From: Aurantimonas coralicida_A
Lineage (GTDB): Bacteria; Pseudomonadota; Alphaproteobacteria; Rhizobiales; Rhizobiaceae
Length of the DNA stretch: 64,000 nt
Direction: 5' to 3'
Assembly (NCBI RefSeq): GCF_036016755.1
Contig: NZ_JAYXIH010000010.1
Coordinates: forward strand, 1-64,000
Part shown: piece by piece, positions 8,398 to 16,662 of the stretch
How positions within the stretch are numbered: position 1 is the stretch's first letter
Layout: each line of letters begins with the position of its first letter
Translations under genes and position numbers: made by a program
Notes under the pieces: model-generated
Told to the model about the DNA's origin: nothing
The model's input: only the letters and a program-made list of their open reading frames with translations
Databases searched by the model: none

Positions 8398-9147
8398 ATG
8401 GCCGGCCATTCACAGTTCAAGAACATCATGCACCGGAAGGGCCGCCAGGACGCGGTCCGATCGAAGATGTTCTCCAAACTCGCGCGCGAGATCGTGGTCG
8501 CGGCCAAGGCTGGGCTGCCCGACCCGTCGATGAATGCGCGCCTGCGGCTGGCGATCAACAACGCCAAGGCGCAGTCGATGCCGAAGGACAACATCGACCG
8601 AGCGATCAAGAAAGCCTCCGGCGGCGACGCCGAGAACTACGACGAGGTCCGCTACGAGGGCTACGGGCCGGGCGGCGTCGCCGTCATCGTCGAGGCGCTG
8701 ACCGACAACCGCAACCGCACCGCCTCCAACGTGCGGTCCTGTTTCACCAAATCCGGCGGCGCGCTGGGCGAAACCGGTTCGGTCTCTTTCATGTTCCATC
8801 ATGTCGGTGAGATCATCTATGCGGCTCCGGTGGGCGACGCGGACAAGGTGATGGAAGCGGCGATCGAAGCCGGCGCCGACGACGTGATCTCCGACGAGAG
8901 CGGTCACACGATCATCACCGCCTTCGAGGATATCAACGAGGTCTCCACCGCGCTGGAGGCGTCCCTCGGCGAGGCGGAAAGCGTCAAGGCGATCTGGCGA
9001 CCCCAGACCGGCACGCCGGTCGACGAGGACAAGGCCGAAAGCGTCCTGCGCCTGATCGGCAATCTCGAGGACGACGACGACGTGCAGAACGTCTACGCAA
9101 ATTTCGAGGTCGACGACGAGGTGATGGCGAAGCTTTCGGCGGCCTGA
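8398..9147 (+). CDS. YebC/PmpR-family protein
   Basis: 249 aa beginning MAGHSQFKNIMHRKGRQDAV, the conserved N-terminus of this family, followed by the long conserved block SMPKDNIDRAIKKASG and YEGYGPGGVAVIVEALTDNRNRT. Some members act as DNA-binding regulators (Pseudomonas PmpR); recent work links YebC proteins to translation of proline-rich stretches. The gene commonly precedes ruvC in Proteobacteria, as here. The in-frame region to 8002 upstream is antisense to the GFA gene and is not part of the protein. Confidence 0.95.
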   Translation: MAGHSQFKNIMHRKGRQDAVRSKMFSKLAREIVVAAKAGLPDPSMNARLRLAINNAKAQSMPKDNIDRAIKKASGGDAENYDEVRYEGYGPGGVAVIVEALTDNRNRTASNVRSCFTKSGGALGETGSVSFMFHHVGEIIYAAPVGDADKVMEAAIEAGADDVISDESGHTIITAFEDINEVSTALEASLGEAESVKAIWRPQTGTPVDEDKAESVLRLIGNLEDDDDVQNVYANFEVDDEVMAKLSAA

Positions 9148-9276
9148 GGCGCGGCAGTCATCGCATTCGCTGATCCTTCCGAAGCGTTATGCGTTTTGCT
9201 CTCGCTTCGTTCTCTTTTCGTTCATGATTTGCCTATCTGATGCTCTCCGAGTCGGCTAGGATCGGAGGTTAAGGAA

Positions 9277-9795
9277 GTGTTGCAGGAGGCATCCATTCGC
9301 ATAATCGGTATCGATCCGGGCCTTCGCCGCACCGGCTGGGGCGTCGTCGAGACGCTCGGCAACTCGTTGCGCTTCGTCGCGAGCGGTACGGTGACCTCCG
9401 ACAACAAGCTGGACCTCGCCTCCCGGCTTCGCCAGATACATGACGGGCTGACCGAGGTGGTCCACACCCATCAGCCCGACGAGGCTGCGGTCGAGCAGAC
9501 CTTCGTCAACAAGGATGCCGTTGCTACGCTCAAACTCGGCCAGGCGCGCGGCATCGCCATGCTGGTGCCGGCGCTCGCCGGCCTGCCGGTCGCCGAATAC
9601 GCACCCAACGCGGTGAAGAAGGCGGTCATCGGCGTCGGCCATGGCGACAAGAAGCAGATCCACATGATGGTCAAGGTGCTGATGCCGAAAGCAAGCTTCG
9701 ACACCGACGACGCGGCCGACGCGCTCGCTATCGCCATCTGCCATACCCATCATCGCCAATCGGCACAGGCGAGGGCCTTGATGGCGGGGCGTTGA
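9277..9795 (+). CDS. ruvC: Crossover junction endodeoxyribonuclease RuvC
   Basis: Resolves Holliday junctions together with RuvAB. The acidic catalytic residues are in context: IGIDPGLRRTGWG at the N-terminus, VEQTFVNKD, and DTDDAADALAIAICH near the C-terminus. The 172-aa length is normal. The start is GTG at 9277, eight bases after a GGAGG. It is the first gene of a ruvC-ruvA-ruvB set, but 84 bases after its stop a toxin-antitoxin pair begins where ruvA would normally follow. Confidence 0.96.
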   Translation: MLQEASIRIIGIDPGLRRTGWGVVETLGNSLRFVASGTVTSDNKLDLASRLRQIHDGLTEVVHTHQPDEAAVEQTFVNKDAVATLKLGQARGIAMLVPALAGLPVAEYAPNAVKKAVIGVGHGDKKQIHMMVKVLMPKASFDTDDAADALAIAICHTHHRQSAQARALMAGR

Positions 9796-9823
9796 TGCAG
9801 TGGCCGACCAAGACCGGATGTTC

Positions 9824-9869
9824 TTGACATGTTCCATTTCCGTCAATAGGTATTACCGGCAGGTATTAC
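9824..9869 (+). promoter_or_regulatory. Candidate promoter/operator of the first VapBC module
   Basis: The ruvC-vapB gap holds TTGACA (9824-9829), an inverted repeat TTGAC (9824-9828) / GTCAA (9842-9846), and the direct repeat AGGTATTAC at 9848-9856 and 9861-9869, 13 bases apart. This looks like a sigma70-type promoter with an autorepression operator, as expected for a toxin-antitoxin operon. The -10 element is not certain. Confidence 0.5.
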
Positions 9870-9879
9870 TTTCGCTGAA

Positions 9880-10167
9880 ATGGAAGGCGAGCGGCAGGTG
9901 AGGGTGACGGAAAAAGGTCAAGTGACGATCCCCAAGGCGATCCGCGACAAGCTCGGCATCGTGCCGGGCAGCGAGGTGGACTTCGTCGATACGGGTGACG
10001 CGGTGCGGCTCGTTCGCACCTGTGCGGACGACGATCCTGTCGTTTGGAACCGGGCATTCGATCGGCATGTGGCAGAGATGCGCGGTACGATCGATACCGA
10101 CGGGATGGACGGCAAGTTCTATGTGGACTGGTTGAGGGGACCCCGTGAAGACCTCGACGTTGATTGA
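9880..10167 (+). CDS. AbrB/MazE-type antitoxin (VapB-like), module 1
   Basis: 95 aa. The N-terminal 45 residues form a swapped-hairpin AbrB DNA-binding domain (VTEKGQVTIPKAIRDKLGIVPG, then VDFVDTGDAVRLV). The remainder (DPVVWNRAFDRHVAEMRG…GKFYVDWLRG) is the toxin-binding tail. It overlaps the PIN-domain toxin gene by 23 bases, the usual antitoxin-first order. By analogy it should neutralise the toxin and repress its own promoter. The module sits between ruvC and ruvA. Confidence 0.88.
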   Translation: MEGERQVRVTEKGQVTIPKAIRDKLGIVPGSEVDFVDTGDAVRLVRTCADDDPVVWNRAFDRHVAEMRGTIDTDGMDGKFYVDWLRGPREDLDVD

Positions 10168-10558
10168 TACCAACATCTTCATCGATATGCTGGGCACCGG
10201 GCAGTTTTTCGAGGAATCGATCGAGGCCGTCAGGCAAGAGTGCCGGAGCGGCGAGATTGTCCTCAGCGCGATCGTCTGGGCGGAGCTCGCCGTGCCGATG
10301 CGGGAAGAAGAGCTGTTCTCGCGGGTCGCTTGGATGCGACCGCGTCGGGAGCCGTTTCCGTTCGAGGCCGCGTTTCCGGCCGGGCGGGCGCATCGGCTCT
10401 ACCGTTCGCGCGGTGGGGGGCGGGAGCGCACTCTGCCTGATTTTCTGATCGGCGCGCACGCCTTCGTTCGCGGCCATCGGCTGTTGACGCGGGATGCCTC
10501 CCGCTACCGAAGTTATTTTCCCGATCTCGAGATCGTTTCGCCGGAGACCCATCCATGA
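10145..10558 (+). CDS. PIN-domain ribonuclease toxin (VapC-like), module 1
   Basis: 137 aa, GTG start. PIN-domain acidic residues appear in order: LIDTNIFID, SAIVWAELAV, LPDFLIGAHA and LLTRDASRYRSYFP. VapC toxins cleave tRNA or rRNA; the target here cannot be told. The last codons overlap the ruvA start (ATGA at 10555-10558), so ruvA is translationally coupled to the toxin gene. All catalytic positions look intact, so the toxin is probably active if not silenced. Confidence 0.88.
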   Translation: MKTSTLIDTNIFIDMLGTGQFFEESIEAVRQECRSGEIVLSAIVWAELAVPMREEELFSRVAWMRPRREPFPFEAAFPAGRAHRLYRSRGGGRERTLPDFLIGAHAFVRGHRLLTRDASRYRSYFPDLEIVSPETHP

Positions 10559-11178
10559 TCGGAAAGCTGAAGGGCACCGTCGACGAGATCGGCGAGGATC
10601 ATGTGGTCGTGGACGTCCACGGTGTCGGCTACATCGCCTATTGCGGGACGCGCACGCTGGCGTCTTTGCCCGGGCCAGGCGAGGCGATCGTGCTCTTCGT
10701 CGAGACGTATGTTCGCGAGGACATGATCCGCCTCTACGGTTTTTCCTCAGCCGTCGAGCGGGATTGGTTCCGGCTGCTGCAGACCGTCCAGGGCGTCGGC
10801 GCAAGGGTGGCGCTGGCGGTGACAGGCACGCTGTCGACCGGTGATCTCGCCAACGCGATCGCGCTGCAGGACAAGGCGATGGTGGCGCGTTCGCCGGGCG
10901 TCGGGCCGAAGGTCGCGGCGCGCATCGTGGCGGAATTGAAGGACAAGGCGCCGGCCTTCTCCGGCGCCGGATCGGACGAAAGCTACGGGCTGAAACGCGA
11001 GCTCGGCGAGGGCGTCGCGCCGGCACCGATCAGCGATGCGGTCTCGGCGTTGGTCAATCTCGGCTATGCGCGGGACCAGGCGGCCAATGCCGTGGCCAAA
11101 GCCGTGCGGGACGGAGCCGAGGACGCGGATTCGGCGACGCTGATCCGGCTGGGGCTGAAGGCACTGAGCCGCGGCTAG
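10555..11178 (+). CDS. ruvA: Holliday junction branch migration protein RuvA
   Basis: 207 aa. Starts MIGKLKGTVDEIGEDHVVVDVHGVGYIAYC (OB-fold), with the helix-hairpin-helix motifs VQGVGARVALAVTG and SPGVGPKVAARIVAELKDK, and the C-terminal domain III (ISDAVSALVNLGYARDQAANAV) that contacts RuvB. It forms the tetramer that binds the four-way junction. Its ATG lies inside the stop region of the preceding toxin gene, and it is followed 65 bases later by a second toxin-antitoxin module rather than ruvB. Confidence 0.96.
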   Translation: MIGKLKGTVDEIGEDHVVVDVHGVGYIAYCGTRTLASLPGPGEAIVLFVETYVREDMIRLYGFSSAVERDWFRLLQTVQGVGARVALAVTGTLSTGDLANAIALQDKAMVARSPGVGPKVAARIVAELKDKAPAFSGAGSDESYGLKRELGEGVAPAPISDAVSALVNLGYARDQAANAVAKAVRDGAEDADSATLIRLGLKALSRG

Positions 11179-11198
11179 GTGGGTTGTGCGAGGAAGAA

Positions 11199-11225
11199 AT
11201 CCTTACTATTTTGGTGTGTAAGGAT
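11199..11225 (+). promoter_or_regulatory. Inverted repeat, candidate operator of the second VapBC module
   Basis: ATCCTTAC (11199-11206) and GTAAGGAT (11218-11225) form a perfect 8-base inverted repeat with an 11-base spacer. It lies immediately before the antitoxin gene in the short space after ruvA. AbrB-type antitoxins bind such palindromes, so this is a likely autorepression site. Confidence 0.55.
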
Positions 11226-11243
11226 GGCGATTGGAGTAAGGAG

Positions 11244-11516
11244 ATGGGTATTCTCGGAACCGTTACCTCCAAGGGGCAAACGACGATTCCCAAGGCGGTT
11301 CGTGATGAGCTTGGGCTGGAGGATGGATCCCGTATCGAATGGGAGATTACCGACGGCAAGGCTTCTATCATCCCGCGAACATTGAGGATGATCGATCTCG
11401 CGGGCGTTCTGGGCAATCCTCTCGGACGCCCGACGACCATCGAGGAGATGGACGAGGCGGTTGCGGCCGCGGTGGCGCGTCATGTCCTCGGCGAGGACGA
11501 TGGTGATTCCGCGTGA
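11244..11516 (+). CDS. AbrB/MazE-type antitoxin (VapB-like), module 2
   Basis: 90 aa from the ATG at 11244 (GGAG seven bases upstream). The N-terminus is a typical AbrB domain: GTVTSKGQTTIPKAVRDELGLEDGS. The tail (LAGVLGNPLGRPTTIEEMDEAVAAAVARH) is a helical toxin-binding region. It overlaps the downstream PIN toxin gene by four bases (GTGA). It shares the AbrB signature with the first module but its tail is unrelated, so the two modules appear to be separate acquisitions. Confidence 0.88.
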   Translation: MGILGTVTSKGQTTIPKAVRDELGLEDGSRIEWEITDGKASIIPRTLRMIDLAGVLGNPLGRPTTIEEMDEAVAAAVARHVLGEDDGDSA

Positions 11517-11917
11517 CGACCCGAATTGGCGTCGACACGAATGTTCTCCTGAGATTGTTTGTAACGGACGATAGTGTCCAGTTCGAAGCGTCCAAGAAGT
11601 TTTTCGCGGCTTCGTCGAAGGGCCAAGCGATCTTCGTCAATCAGCTGGTGCTCGTCGAATTCGCCTGGACTTTACGCTCTCGCTATCGGCTGTCAGCCGA
11701 CCAAATTCTGGATGTCATCGAGCAGATTTCGCAGCGGGCGGATGTCGAAATCGAGAATGCTGCTCTGGTCGGTTCTGCCCTTGATATGGCACGGGAAGGC
11801 GTGGGATTCTCCGATGCGTTGATCGCGGCCAGGAACACGCATCACGGATGTGAGAATACGGTTACGTTCGACAAGCGCGCGGCAAAGGTCATTCCTTCGA
11901 TGAAGCTCCTTTCATGA
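11513..11917 (+). CDS. PIN-domain ribonuclease toxin (VapC-like), module 2
   Basis: 134 aa, GTG start. PIN motifs are GVDTNVLLRLF, NQLVLVEFAWTL, GFSDALIAARN and TFDKRAAKV, with the acidic residues in place. Sequence outside the motifs differs clearly from the first PIN toxin in this operon, so it belongs to another VapC subgroup. Its stop overlaps the ruvB start (ATGA at 11914-11917), mirroring the coupling between the first toxin and ruvA. Confidence 0.88.
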   Translation: MTTRIGVDTNVLLRLFVTDDSVQFEASKKFFAASSKGQAIFVNQLVLVEFAWTLRSRYRLSADQILDVIEQISQRADVEIENAALVGSALDMAREGVGFSDALIAARNTHHGCENTVTFDKRAAKVIPSMKLLS

Positions 11918-12957
11918 GCGACACCCGTCTCATCACCCCGGATCAACGCGGCGAGGACATCGACGCGACGCTGCGGCCGCAGCGGCTCGACGATTTCGTC
12001 GGGCAGGCGGCAGCGCGGGCCAATTTGAAGGTCTTCATCGAGGCCGCGAAGACCCGGGGGGAGGCGCTCGACCATGTGCTCTTCGTCGGTCCACCGGGCC
12101 TCGGCAAGACCACGCTGGCGCAGATCATGGCCAAGGAACTCGGCGTCAACTTCCGTTCGACGTCGGGACCGGTCATCGCCAAGGCCGGCGATCTCGCGGC
12201 GCTTTTGACCAATCTGGAAGAGCGCGACGTCCTGTTCATCGACGAGATCCATCGCCTCAGCCCGGCGGTCGAGGAAATCCTCTATCCGGCGATGGAGGAT
12301 TTCCAGCTCGATCTGATTATCGGCGAGGGGCCGGCCGCGCGGTCGGTGAAGATCGACCTGTCGAAGTTCACGTTGGTCGCCGCGACGACGCGGGTGGGGC
12401 TTTTGACGACGCCTTTGCGCGACCGCTTCGGAATCCCCGTGCGGCTGAATTTCTACACGGTCGAGGAGCTTGAGCACATCGTTCGGCGCGGTGCCCGACT
12501 GATGGGCCTGCCGATGGCCGAAGAGGGTGGGCGAGAAATCGCCCGCCGGGCGCGCGGCACGCCGCGCATCGCCGGCCGGCTGCTGCGGCGGGTGCGCGAT
12601 TTCGCCGATGTCGCGGGCGTGAGCGAGGTTGATCGCAAGGTCGCCGACGCGGCGCTGACGCGGCTGGAGGTCGACAGTCTCGGCCTCGACCAGCTCGATC
12701 GGCGCTATCTCGACCTCATTGCGTTGAATTTCGGCGGTGGCCCCGTCGGGATCGAGACGATCGCTGCGGCGTTGTCGGAGCCGCGTGACGCCATCGAGGA
12801 CATCGTCGAGCCCTATTTGCTGCAACAGGGCTTCCTCCAGCGCACCCCGCGCGGCCGGCTTTTGACGCAGCACGCGTTTCGGCATATCGGCCTCGCCGTG
12901 CCGCCGAGCTATCAGGGGTCGCAGTCAGCGCTGTTCGAGGACGATCCGACCCACTGA
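11914..12957 (+). CDS. ruvB: Holliday junction branch migration ATPase RuvB
   Basis: 347 aa AAA+ motor that drives branch migration with RuvA. Visible are LRPQRLDDFVGQ at the N-terminus, Walker A GPPGLGKTT, Walker B FIDEIHRL, sensor 1 in VAATTRVGLLTTPLRDRFG, and the C-terminal winged helix with TPRGRLLTQHA. Its start codon overlaps the second toxin gene. There is no sign of damage, so RuvABC should be functional despite the inserted modules. Confidence 0.97.
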   Translation: MSDTRLITPDQRGEDIDATLRPQRLDDFVGQAAARANLKVFIEAAKTRGEALDHVLFVGPPGLGKTTLAQIMAKELGVNFRSTSGPVIAKAGDLAALLTNLEERDVLFIDEIHRLSPAVEEILYPAMEDFQLDLIIGEGPAARSVKIDLSKFTLVAATTRVGLLTTPLRDRFGIPVRLNFYTVEELEHIVRRGARLMGLPMAEEGGREIARRARGTPRIAGRLLRRVRDFADVAGVSEVDRKVADAALTRLEVDSLGLDQLDRRYLDLIALNFGGGPVGIETIAAALSEPRDAIEDIVEPYLLQQGFLQRTPRGRLLTQHAFRHIGLAVPPSYQGSQSALFEDDPTH

Positions 12958-12986
12958 TCACCCGGTGGTCGGCGAAACGGAACCCT

Positions 12987-14462
12987 TCAACAGCTTGCCG
13001 GTGCTCCGGTGTCGGTGGTCCGCATGTCGCGAGACGTCGCTGTCCGATCGATTCCGGTTCGGCGCAGGCGCGGATGGGCCAATTGTTGGTCGAATCGCCG
13101 GCCCGCCGCCTCGATGGTTTCGAGTGAGGCCCCGGCGAGCGCCGTCTTGGATAGTGCCAGCAGGGCTTCCTTCTGGTCGCGCAACCCACGAAGCTCCTCG
13201 GGCGTCCCGCAAGCTGGTGCGATCCGTGCCAGCGAGTCGATGAAATGTTCACCGGCAATCATGTCGGTCGCCGCGTATTGGCGCAGATGGCCGAAGGAAT
13301 GGTCGAGATAGCCGGCAAACGTCAGCGCACCGCCGATCACGCGGAGCTTCTGATTGTCGTCAATCCGGAGTGGATCGGGCGCGGCGCGCCCGGCCAGACC
13401 GGATAAGGCGGCGGCGAGCCAATCCAGGCAAGTGACTGCCGTGAACGGGTCATTGATCCCCGGTGAGAGCGCGCGGGCGGCGATCTCGACCAGTTCGTCG
13501 AACAGGAAAAGCAGGTCTTGGGACACGCTACGGGTTTGGCCGAGAGCGACGGAGGCGAGTAGGGCTCCGCGCGCCTTGTCGGTGACCCGTTCGCTGGGCC
13601 AGACATCGAATAACACGATGCCTGAGTGCGCGAAGGTGCCGGGTCGGCAATTCATCCTGACAATCACATCGTGGTCGCGGGCCGCATGCATCAACGTTTC
13701 GTAGTCGATGACCTGGATATAGCCCGTCTCGTTCGCTTCGAGCTCGCTATAGGAAGCGATGGCGGCGTCATCCGCCGTGTCGGGGCGGAAGCAGGCGGGT
13801 ACTTGCCACAGAATATCGGTGCGGTCGACCGCCTCGGCGGGATGTCCGACGTTGATCGGAAAACGGTACTCGATATCGTGGAGCAAGCCTTTGCCGATGC
13901 CGGCGATGACGTTCGAGATGTGGATGGTCGACGGCACATGGTGGATGAAGAAGATCAGGATGCCGATCGATCCGATCGCCAGCACGATGGCGCCGAAGAT
14001 CGCAATGTTGGGAACGAACATCGCGGCGTAGATGTCCTCACTGCCGCCATTCCGAACGCTGCGTAGCACCAGCATCGAATAGACGAAGGTGGCGACGAAG
14101 ACCCCGAGCGTGACCTGGTTGCCGCGATCGTTCATGAAGTTGGTGAGCAGGCGGGGACCATAGCTTCCCGAGGCGAAGACGACGGTCGCCATGGTCACCG
14201 AGAACACCGTGCCGGCGACGCCGATCATCGAGCCGCCGATGGCCGACAGGATCGAACGGGCGCCGTCCGGCTGTGTGGCGAAGAAGAAGGGATTGTCGCC
14301 GAAGGCATCCGGCGGGACACGCAGGTCGATCTCGATCAACACGAAGGCCAGGATCGCGGCGCCGACGGCCATGATGGAGGGAATGAACCAATAGCTGGCG
14401 CCGATGCGCTCGTAGTATTGGAGGAAAAGTGCGCGCATCGGGCCTCGAATGCTGAGGGTCAT
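12987..14462 (-). CDS. DUF2254 membrane protein
   Basis: About 491 aa from the ATG at 14462. Four hydrophobic segments lie in the first 180 residues (around WFIPSIMAVGAAILAFVLI, MIGVAGTVFSVTMATVVFA, VTLGVFVATFVYSMLVL and IAIFGAIVLAIGSIGILIFF), followed by a large soluble region. This layout and the sequence SYGPRLLTNFMNDRGNQ match DUF2254, a family of unknown function. It converges on ruvB with about 30 bases between the stops. Confidence 0.8.
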   Translation of the reverse strand: MTLSIRGPMRALFLQYYERIGASYWFIPSIMAVGAAILAFVLIEIDLRVPPDAFGDNPFFFATQPDGARSILSAIGGSMIGVAGTVFSVTMATVVFASGSYGPRLLTNFMNDRGNQVTLGVFVATFVYSMLVLRSVRNGGSEDIYAAMFVPNIAIFGAIVLAIGSIGILIFFIHHVPSTIHISNVIAGIGKGLLHDIEYRFPINVGHPAEAVDRTDILWQVPACFRPDTADDAAIASYSELEANETGYIQVIDYETLMHAARDHDVIVRMNCRPGTFAHSGIVLFDVWPSERVTDKARGALLASVALGQTRSVSQDLLFLFDELVEIAARALSPGINDPFTAVTCLDWLAAALSGLAGRAAPDPLRIDDNQKLRVIGGALTFAGYLDHSFGHLRQYAATDMIAGEHFIDSLARIAPACGTPEELRGLRDQKEALLALSKTALAGASLETIEAAGRRFDQQLAHPRLRRTGIDRTATSRDMRTTDTGAPASC

Positions 14463-14749
14463 GGAATAGGACCTATGATCTATACGGCCAGGTCCGGTCT
14501 GCAAGGCGCGGCCTGTTCGGCCGGGCACCAACAGGCTCCGCCAGACATGCGGGAATTAGCAATGATCCATGCCTTTTCGAGGCTGATGGTATAGCCCGCA
14601 TGCCTCCGCGGAAACTCCTTGTCCGGTCCGACGTTGTCGGATATGCGGACGGCTACGCTGAGAAGTGGGCAAGGCGACGGGCGCGCGTTTCGGGCCGTCT
14701 AGTCGGCCGAGCCAGCGCCCCCGGGGCGGCGCAGATATGAGGGCGCGTG

Positions 14750-15193
14750 ATGACCGATCAATTGGCCGGCTGCCTTACGCCGAGCGGTCACGAGTTGCGG
14801 ATTCGCGTCTATTTCGAGGACACGGATTTTTCCGGTGTCGTCTATCATGCGCGCTATCTGAATTTTCTCGAGCGAGGACGGTCGGATCTTCTGCGTCTGA
14901 AGGGTATCGGGCACGGCGAGTTGCTGGCGGGAAAATTCGGGCCATCGATGGCCTTCGCGGTCCGGCACATGGATATCGATTTCTTGCGGCCGGCGCGGAT
15001 CGACGACGTCCTGACCGTGGAGACCCGAACACACCGTCTCGGCGGGGCGCGCATCCTCTTGATCCAGCGCATCACGCGCGGCGAGGAGGCGTTGGTCGAG
15101 GCCAAGGTCAAGGTGGCGGTGATCTCGCCCGAGGGCAAGCCGATGCGGATGCCGGCGGCTGTCTTGGCGCAACTGGCGCCGGCAGGGGACTGA
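14750..15193 (+). CDS. ybgC: Tol-Pal associated acyl-CoA thioesterase YbgC
   Basis: 147-aa hot-dog-fold thioesterase. The signature FEDTDFSGVVYHARYLNFLERGR contains the catalytic Asp. YbgC is the usual first gene of tol-pal operons and is thought to act on acyl-CoA or acyl-ACP near phospholipid enzymes. The ATG at 14750 is chosen over an in-frame GTG three bases earlier because of the GAGGG spacing. tolQ follows after 242 bases containing a CtrA-like box. Confidence 0.93.
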   Translation: MTDQLAGCLTPSGHELRIRVYFEDTDFSGVVYHARYLNFLERGRSDLLRLKGIGHGELLAGKFGPSMAFAVRHMDIDFLRPARIDDVLTVETRTHRLGGARILLIQRITRGEEALVEAKVKVAVISPEGKPMRMPAAVLAQLAPAGD

Positions 15194-15220
15194 GAGGCTC
15201 GCTCGGGAGCCGGCGGGGCG

Positions 15221-15236
15221 CTAACGGATCGTTAAC
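15221..15236 (+). promoter_or_regulatory. Candidate CtrA box before tolQ
   Basis: CTAA-N7-TTAAC, one base off the CtrA consensus TTAA-N7-TTAAC. It lies 200 bases before tolQ, in the only sizeable gap of the operon's first half. ctrA itself is in this window. Binding is untested. Confidence 0.4.
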
Positions 15237-15435
15237 CCTACCGATGCATCAATCAAATTGAACCAGTTTTACGCAAAGTACGCCATTCTTTCACCGGATT
15301 CGCTTGTGAAAGGGCATCAAGGGTTTACGCGAGCGAGCGGTACGCCGGCGCATGTCGAGCCGGTCGTGTTCGCGGCAGGGGCCACCCGCAATGGGTTGCC
15401 ATGCCGATGGTTCCGCATATCGAGGATGTTGGGGA

Positions 15436-16152
15436 ATGGACGGAGAAGTCGTTCAGGGAGCGCTAGCCGCCGCCGGCACGGTGTCGCTGTGGGATTTGTT
15501 CTGGCAGGCGGGCTTCGTGGTCAAGCTGGTCATGATCGGACTGTTGTTCGCTTCGGTCTGGACCTGGGCGATCATCATCGACAAGTCGATGCGCTACGGG
15601 CGCTTCCGCCGTCAGCTCAACAAGTTCGAGAGCAATTTCTGGTCCGGCCAGTCGCTCGAGGAACTCTATCATAGCCTGTCGGAGCGCAAGACGTCGGGAA
15701 TGGGCGCGCTGTTCGTCGCGGCCATGCGCGAATGGAAGAAGTCGTTCGAGAAGGGCGCCCGCTCGCCGGTCGGCCTGCAGACCCGCATCGACAAGGCGAT
15801 GGACGTGACCCTGGCCCGTGAGATGGACAGTCTGGAATCCCGTTTGGGCTTTCTGGCGACGATCGGCTCGGCGGCACCCTTCGTCGGACTGTTCGGCACC
15901 GTCATCGGCATCATGACCTCGTTCCAGGCGATCGCCGGCTCGCAACAGACCAGCCTCGCCGTCGTCGCGCCGGGTATTGCCGAGGCGCTGCTGGCGACCG
16001 CGATCGGCCTGGTCGCCGCGATTCCGGCGGTGGTCGCCTACAACAAGCTGTCGTCGGACGCCGGCAAGCTGGGGATGCGGCTCGAGGCCTTCGCGGACGA
16101 ATTCTCGGCGATCCTGTCGCGGCAGATCGACGAAAAGCTGCCTTCGCGCTAA
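15436..16152 (+). CDS. tolQ: Tol-Pal proton channel subunit TolQ
   Basis: 238 aa inner-membrane protein of the MotA/TolQ/ExbB family. Three membrane segments are visible: VVKLVMIGLLFASVWTWAIII near residue 30, then LGFLATIGSAAPFVGLFGTVIGIMTSF and APGIAEALLATAIGLVAAIPAVVAYN in the C-terminal half. With TolR it harvests the proton motive force to energise TolA. The ATG at 15436 gives the usual N-terminus; in-frame sequence upstream is not conserved. Confidence 0.95.
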   Translation: MDGEVVQGALAAAGTVSLWDLFWQAGFVVKLVMIGLLFASVWTWAIIIDKSMRYGRFRRQLNKFESNFWSGQSLEELYHSLSERKTSGMGALFVAAMREWKKSFEKGARSPVGLQTRIDKAMDVTLAREMDSLESRLGFLATIGSAAPFVGLFGTVIGIMTSFQAIAGSQQTSLAVVAPGIAEALLATAIGLVAAIPAVVAYNKLSSDAGKLGMRLEAFADEFSAILSRQIDEKLPSR

Positions 16153-16200
16153 GCGCGACCCGAGAAGCGCGACCGTTTTCGGTCGGAAAGGTAACCAGCC

Positions 16201-16647
16201 ATGGGCATGTCAGCGGGATCAGGGCGATCCTCGGGATCGCGCCGTCGCCGCGGTCGGCGCCAACCGATGAGCGAAATCAACGTCACGCCGATGGTCGACG
16301 TGATGCTGGTGCTGTTGATCATCTTCATGGTGGCGGCGCCTCTGTTGACCGTCGGCGTTCCGATCGAGCTGCCGGAAACCCAAGCCAAAGCACTGAATTC
16401 CGAAAGTCAGCCGATCACCATCTCGGTGAATTCGAGCGGCGCCGTCTATTTGAACGACACCGAGATACCGATCGACGAGGTTGTGGCCAAACTCGAAGCG
16501 GTGGCGAAGGCCGGCTACAAGGAGCGGATTTTCGTGCGCGGCGACCGCGCGGCGGATTACGGCACGGTCATGAAGGTCATGGCCCGGATCTCGGCGGCCG
16601 GTTTCCGCAATATCGGTCTTGTCACCGATCAAGACCTCAACGCGTAA
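16201..16647 (+). CDS. tolR: Tol-Pal protein TolR
   Basis: 148 aa. A single membrane helix follows the signature MSEINVTPMVDVMLVLLIIFMV, with the conserved Asp that takes part in proton transfer with TolQ. The remainder is a periplasmic ExbD/TolR domain (VPIELPETQAKAL…RGDRAADYGTVMKVMARISAAGF). It follows tolQ after 48 bases and precedes tolA after 15. The N-terminal Ser/Gly/Arg-rich stretch is a cytoplasmic extension. Confidence 0.95.
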   Translation: MGMSAGSGRSSGSRRRRGRRQPMSEINVTPMVDVMLVLLIIFMVAAPLLTVGVPIELPETQAKALNSESQPITISVNSSGAVYLNDTEIPIDEVVAKLEAVAKAGYKERIFVRGDRAADYGTVMKVMARISAAGFRNIGLVTDQDLNA

Positions 16648-16662
16648 CCAAATCGGGTCTCC

